Below, piece by piece: positions 61,401-64,000 of a DNA stretch of 64,000 nucleotides. The notes beneath the pieces are model-generated. The model was not told the DNA's origin and did not search any database. It was given only the letters and a program-made list of their open reading frames with translations. The translations under genes and the position numbers were made by a program. The stretch is from Syngnathus acus. Lineage: Eukaryota; Chordata; Actinopteri; Syngnathiformes; Syngnathidae. The stretch is from assembly GCF_901709675.1 (NCBI RefSeq), contig NC_051094.1, forward strand, positions 9,480,501 to 9,544,500, given 5' to 3'. The number at the start of each line of letters is the position of its first letter. Position 1 is the first letter of the stretch.

Positions 61401-64000
61401 AATTTGCATTGCTCACGCTACAGTGACTTGCTTGTGCGCTTTGCTTCATAGGCTTCTTGAAGGCCCTCGGGACCAGCCTTGAAGAAATGCAGGGCATCAG
61501 CAAAGCAGGTTCAGGAATGTACAAATTTGTGGAGGCTGTCGTCGGTTACTGCGAAGTCGCCCGAGAGATCAAACCGAAAAGGGACAAAGTAACGTAAAAT
61601 CAGGTCAGCGAATTAGATTTACAGCATGAACAGTAATGTGACTCGTATTTTGCAGGTGGCCCGTCTCGAAAGAAATTTCTTTCAGAGTAAGAAAGAGTTG
61701 GAGACCATTCAAAGTGAGCTCACTGACATCCAGAGAGAGTTGAAGGCTCTCGGCGACAAATATCAAACCGCTATTGCGGAGAAGCAGAAACTGCAAGAGG
61801 AGGCCGAACTCATGGAGAGAAGACTGATAGCTGCCGACAAACTCATCTCGGGCTTGAGCTCTGAGAATGTGAGGTGAGATGGCCGTGGAAGTGCTGAACA
61901 GCACTCCAAAAGAGATGCCAATTTGGTTTCCGTTTTTAGGTGGACACAAGATTTAGAGGAGTTGAAGCAGCGGCGCGTGCGTCTCCTCGGAGACTGCCTC
62001 CTCTCGGCTGGCTTCCTGAGCTACGAGGGAGCCTTCAGCTGGGACTTCAGGAATCTGATGGTGTATGAAACCTGGGTTAATGACGTCAAGGAGAGAGGCA
62101 TCCCCTTGAGCGAACCTTTTAAAGTGGACAACTTACTCACGGACGAGGTGGAGATCAGCAGGTCAGAACGTTGCCGAGAACGACCCGCCGTCGTCTTCGT
62201 TTTGGCTCAACGTCGGGAATTTACAGGTGGGGGTCGGAGGGCTTGCCCCCGGACGAACTGTCGGTGCAGAATGGAATCCTCACGACGAGAGGCAGCCGAT
62301 TCCCCATGTGCATCGACCCGCAACAGCAAGCCCTCAACTGGATTAAGAAGAAGGAGGCGAGCAATAACCTCAAGGTACAAAAAAATTCCATTATTCTTTC
62401 GTGTGATGCATTGTCACTGTTTACCATTTTCAGAATAGCTCCTTTGAACAAAATCCGAGCATTCCCCCAAACGGCGACCTCCTTTTGTTCACAGATCTCG
62501 TCCTTCAACGATCCAGACTTCCTGAAACATCTGGAGATGGCCATCAAATATGGATTCCCGTTCCTATTCCAAGATGTGGATGAGTACATTGACCCTGTGA
62601 TTGACAATGTCCTTGAGAAGAACCTGAAAGGAGCGGAGGGCAGGCAGGTGGTCATGCTGGGTGACAAAGAGGTGGACTATGATCCCAGCTTCAGACTTTA
62701 CCTCAACACCAAGCTGGGAAACCCCAAATTTTCTCCGTCTGTCTTTGGAAAAGCCATGGTTATTAATTATACCGGTAAGAGCTCTCCGTTTGACAACCTC
62801 CCTTTTGGTGCGCATTCTGGCCCAGGCTGAAACTTGAATTGACCTGCAGTGACCCTGAAGGGCCTGGAGGACCAGTTGCTCAGTGTCATCATGGGCTTCG
62901 AGAAGAAGGACCTGGAAGAGCAGCGTGAGTTTCTGATCCAAGAGACGAGCGACAACAAGAAGCTGCTGAAGAACCTCGGTGACACCCTGCTCAGGGAGCT
63001 GGCCACGTCCACGGGAAACATGTTGGACAACACGGAGCTGGTCTCCACCTTGGAGGAAACCAAGTCCAAATCCAGCGAGGTCAGTTTGCCCAGAGAAAGA
63101 CGCTTCGATGGTTTGCCGTCGTGTTTGACTTTCCCACCGTGTGATGGTCAGGTATTTGAGAAACTCAAGTTGGCTGTGACAACATCAGTGGACATCGATG
63201 TGCTCCGAAACGGCTACCGACCGGCTGCCAAGCGCGGGGCCATTTTGTTCTTCGCTTTGACGGAAATGTCTCTGGTAAACAGCATGTACCAGTATTCTCT
63301 GGCCTCGTATCTGGAAGTGTTTGACTTTTCCCTGCGTAAGTCGCCACCGAATACAGCCCTGCCGAAAAGACTGAAAAACATCAGGAACAGTCTGACCTAT
63401 AACGTTTATAATTACGGCTGCACAGGTGAGGCGCATCTTCCAAACATATGACTTTCTTTTCCAGTTTCACAGTATAATCGGAGATGCTTTTATTTGTTCA
63501 CAGGTCTGTTTGAGAAACACAAGCTTCTCTTCTCGTTCAACATGACCATCAAGATTGAGCAGGCGGAAGATCGAGTGCCCCAGGAGGAACTGGAATTCTT
63601 CATCAAAGGTGACCGACTTGACGAAACTCCTCGGAGGTTGTGAGCGTTTGCACTCACGCCAGACCGTCTTTGTCTTATGCAAAGGTAATCTGTCCCTGGA
63701 AAAGACTTCGCGCCAAAAGACTTGTAACTGGCTTCCCGATTCTTCCTGGGAAGATGTCGTGAAACTTTCTGAGCTTTTTCCTGGCCAGTTTGCGTCTTTG
63801 CCGGACGATGTTTGTCGAAATTCGTCCGAGTGGCAAACGGTAAGTGGCGCTCCTTCTACCCGTGCGTGACATTTAATTGCAAACTTTTCCCTCATCGACC
63901 GTCCGACTGCCCTTGTGTGTCTTCGCAGTGGTATGATCTTGATGTACCGGAACAGGCTCCGATGCCAATGAAATATGGCGAGAGGCTGACGGACTTTCAG
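46205..64000 (+). CDS. dnah10: DNAH10 copy B, axonemal inner-arm dynein heavy chain (3' end outside window)
   Basis: Sixty-three exons, all in one frame: 46205-46423, 46534-46735, 46893-47281, 47406-47596, 47672-47870, 47974-48168, 48264-48434, 48523-48699, 49116-49268, 49366-49535, 49609-49760, 49842-50006, 50074-50281, 50414-50570, 50662-51138, 51206-51364, 51441-51557, 51643-51745, 51829-52007, 52095-52306, 52479-52635, 52712-52942, 53013-53135, 53211-53444, 53529-53752, 53829-54098, 54177-54360, 54424-54558, 54641-54793, 54870-55058, 55150-55296, 55458-55649, 55751-55869, 55957-56115, 56194-56329, 56401-56550, 56607-56738, 56839-57055, 57252-57365, 57711-57856, 57933-58085, 58169-58429, 58497-58669, 58780-58873, 58995-59162, 59234-59422, 59508-59679, 59755-59958, 60029-60109, 60344-60541, 60612-60773, 60875-61049, 61162-61343, 61452-61588, 61656-61873, 61940-62161, 62227-62374, 62495-62774, 62850-63079, 63152-63425, 63504-63608, 63685-63839, 63929 to the edge. 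About 3820 codons are present; the missing C-terminus should be near 640 aa by comparison with copy A. Order: acidic new N-terminus, DHC_N1 tail, linker, AAA1-AAA4, stalk with microtubule-binding domain, AAA5 and the start of AAA6. The protein powers inner dynein arms of motile cilia and sperm. The start has a strong Kozak context (AAAATGG). Confidence 0.95.
48741..49052. mobile_element. MITE-like non-autonomous DNA transposon in copy B intron 8
   Basis: About 312 bp bounded by imperfect terminal inverted repeats: the left end contains AAGTGGAAGTCAACCCCA, and the right end, read on the minus strand, AAAAGGAAATCAACCCCA. It lies in a 416 bp intron whose copy A counterpart (28018-28115) is 98 bp. 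The internal TTGCTGTCGACTGATAATGA resembles a repeat seen in many fish genomes, from memory. It encodes no protein. Target-site duplications were not resolved. Confidence 0.65.
54424..54558 (+). other. AAA1 P-loop exon of DNAH10 copy B
   Basis: Exon 28 encodes GPAGTGKT at about residues 1817-1824, the AAA1 Walker A site that drives the power stroke. Exon 29 (54641-54793) carries the Walker B region [12 protein letters not shown]. Copy A has the same motif in exon 31 (22533-22667), but downstream of its exon 29 frameshift. Confidence 0.95.
55059..55060 (+). other. GC splice donor after copy B exon 30
   Basis: The boundary AAG|GCGAGC gives an in-phase 189 nt exon and is shared with copy A. No nearby GT would keep the frame at the conserved end of the exon. 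Confidence 0.65.
55751..55869 (+). other. AAA2 P-loop exon of DNAH10 copy B
   Basis: Exon 33 encodes GPTGGGKS at about residues 2099-2106, the AAA2 nucleotide-binding site. The copy A counterpart is exon 36 (21226-21344), with identical motif. Confidence 0.93.
56586..56601 (+). repeat. TG microsatellite at intron 36 acceptor of copy B
   Basis: About eight GT units immediately before the TTTTAG acceptor of exon 37. Copy A has about five units at the mirrored site (20501-20510). It is one of the few length differences inside tract T1. Confidence 0.75.
57711..57856 (+). other. AAA3 P-loop exon of DNAH10 copy B
   Basis: Exon 40 encodes GDSGTSKT at about residues 2447-2454. Exon 41 carries the Walker B-like region with YIDDMNMP. 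Copy A reads GNPGTSKT in exon 43 (19554-19699), and its exon 44 Walker B region is shifted by two lost bases. This part lies outside the homogenised tracts and shows real divergence between copies. Confidence 0.92.
58169..58669 (+). repeat. Shorter homogenised tract T3, arm in DNAH10 copy B
   Basis: Exons 42-43 of copy B with their intron are the partner of A 18770-19266. They encode the AAA3 region with [15 protein letters not shown] and [17 protein letters not shown], motifs shared by all dynein heavy chains. Some of the similarity may therefore be purifying selection rather than conversion; the similar intron argues for conversion. Confidence 0.6.
59234..59422 (+). other. AAA4 P-loop exon of DNAH10 copy B
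   Basis: Exon 46 encodes GVGGSGKQS at about residues 2795-2803, preceded by [19 protein letters not shown]. The copy A counterpart (18063-18254) has the P-loop disrupted by inserted bases and a Lys-to-Gln change. Confidence 0.93.
60415..64000 (+). repeat. Near-identical inverted tract T2, arm in DNAH10 copy B
   Basis: This is the partner of A 12945-16550 and continues past the window edge. All copy B exons inside it keep an open frame. The upstream limit lies within exon 50, where scattered differences give way to near identity at about 60415. Confidence 0.9.
60612..61873 (+). other. Stalk coiled coils and microtubule-binding domain of DNAH10 copy B
   Basis: Exons 51-55 encode coiled coil 1 ([14 protein letters not shown] to the [19 protein letters not shown] stretch), the microtubule-binding region around [19 protein letters not shown] and the [10 protein letters not shown] segment, and coiled coil 2 ([19 protein letters not shown] to [13 protein letters not shown]). 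The order is that of every axonemal dynein. All exons are in phase. Confidence 0.9.

Noticed and set aside
62171-62830. 219-codon frame as a single exon
   Set aside because: It reads through introns around copy B exons 57 and 58. The conserved protein requires splicing at 62374 and 62495.
46205-64000. Copy B as a false haplotype duplication of copy A
   Set aside because: The tail exons and their introns differ too much, copy B has its own first exon, and insertions are copy-specific. Only the tracts T1-T3 could be assembly artefacts.
1-64000. CRISPR array, phage, operon or bacterial defence system
   Set aside because: All coding sequence is spliced vertebrate gene sequence; no array-like repeats or bacterial genes were seen.

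Overview
The window is nuclear DNA of a vertebrate, most likely a teleost fish. Every gene is broken into many short GT-AG exons separated by mostly 70-130 bp introns, which points to a compact genome. The proteins are close to human orthologues, and two intronic insertions resemble interspersed DNA elements common in fish. No bacterial genes, CRISPR arrays, rRNA or tRNA genes were seen.

Layout from left to right: (1) 24-9166, minus strand: THADA, complete, 30 exons, 1786 aa. (2) 9598-31176, minus strand: DNAH10 copy A, the heavy chain of an axonemal inner-arm dynein, 77 exons. It has the full canonical 5' end and 3' end, but its motor half carries many 1-2 nt indels. (3) 33230-39508, minus strand: ATP6V0A2, the V-ATPase a2 subunit, complete, 20 exons, 849 aa. 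(4) 40785-44998, plus strand: TCTN2 (tectonic-2), complete, 18 exons, 716 or 707 aa. (5) 46205-64000, plus strand: DNAH10 copy B. Its first 63 exons, about 3820 codons, are open in one frame. The gene runs off the right edge. Its four canonical 5' exons are missing and a new acidic first exon takes their place.

The main structural feature is a head-to-head inverted pair of DNAH10 genes flanking ATP6V0A2 and TCTN2. The tails of the two copies (A 24-31 kb, B 46-53 kb) are clearly diverged, so the duplication is old. Two sharply bounded tracts of about 3.7 kb each, introns included, are nearly identical: A 20043-23786 with B 53304-57059, and A 12945-16550 with B 60415-64000. A shorter similar tract lies between them. 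This mosaic suggests inter-arm gene conversion, or mis-placed or poorly polished assembly sequence. Copy A shows an indel-rich error-like pattern through exons 40-62, with isolated single-base losses in exons 29 and 71. Copy B shows none.

Functionally the window joins cilia genes (DNAH10 in motility; TCTN2 at the ciliary transition zone) with housekeeping genes (ATP6V0A2 in organelle acidification; THADA, linked to tRNA 2'-O-methylation and calcium handling). As recalled, TCTN2, ATP6V0A2 and DNAH10 are neighbours on human 12q24.31, while THADA is on human 2p21. I found no unknown gene system. The most notable observations are the duplicated, partly homogenised and reciprocally damaged DNAH10 pair and the new N-terminus of copy B.
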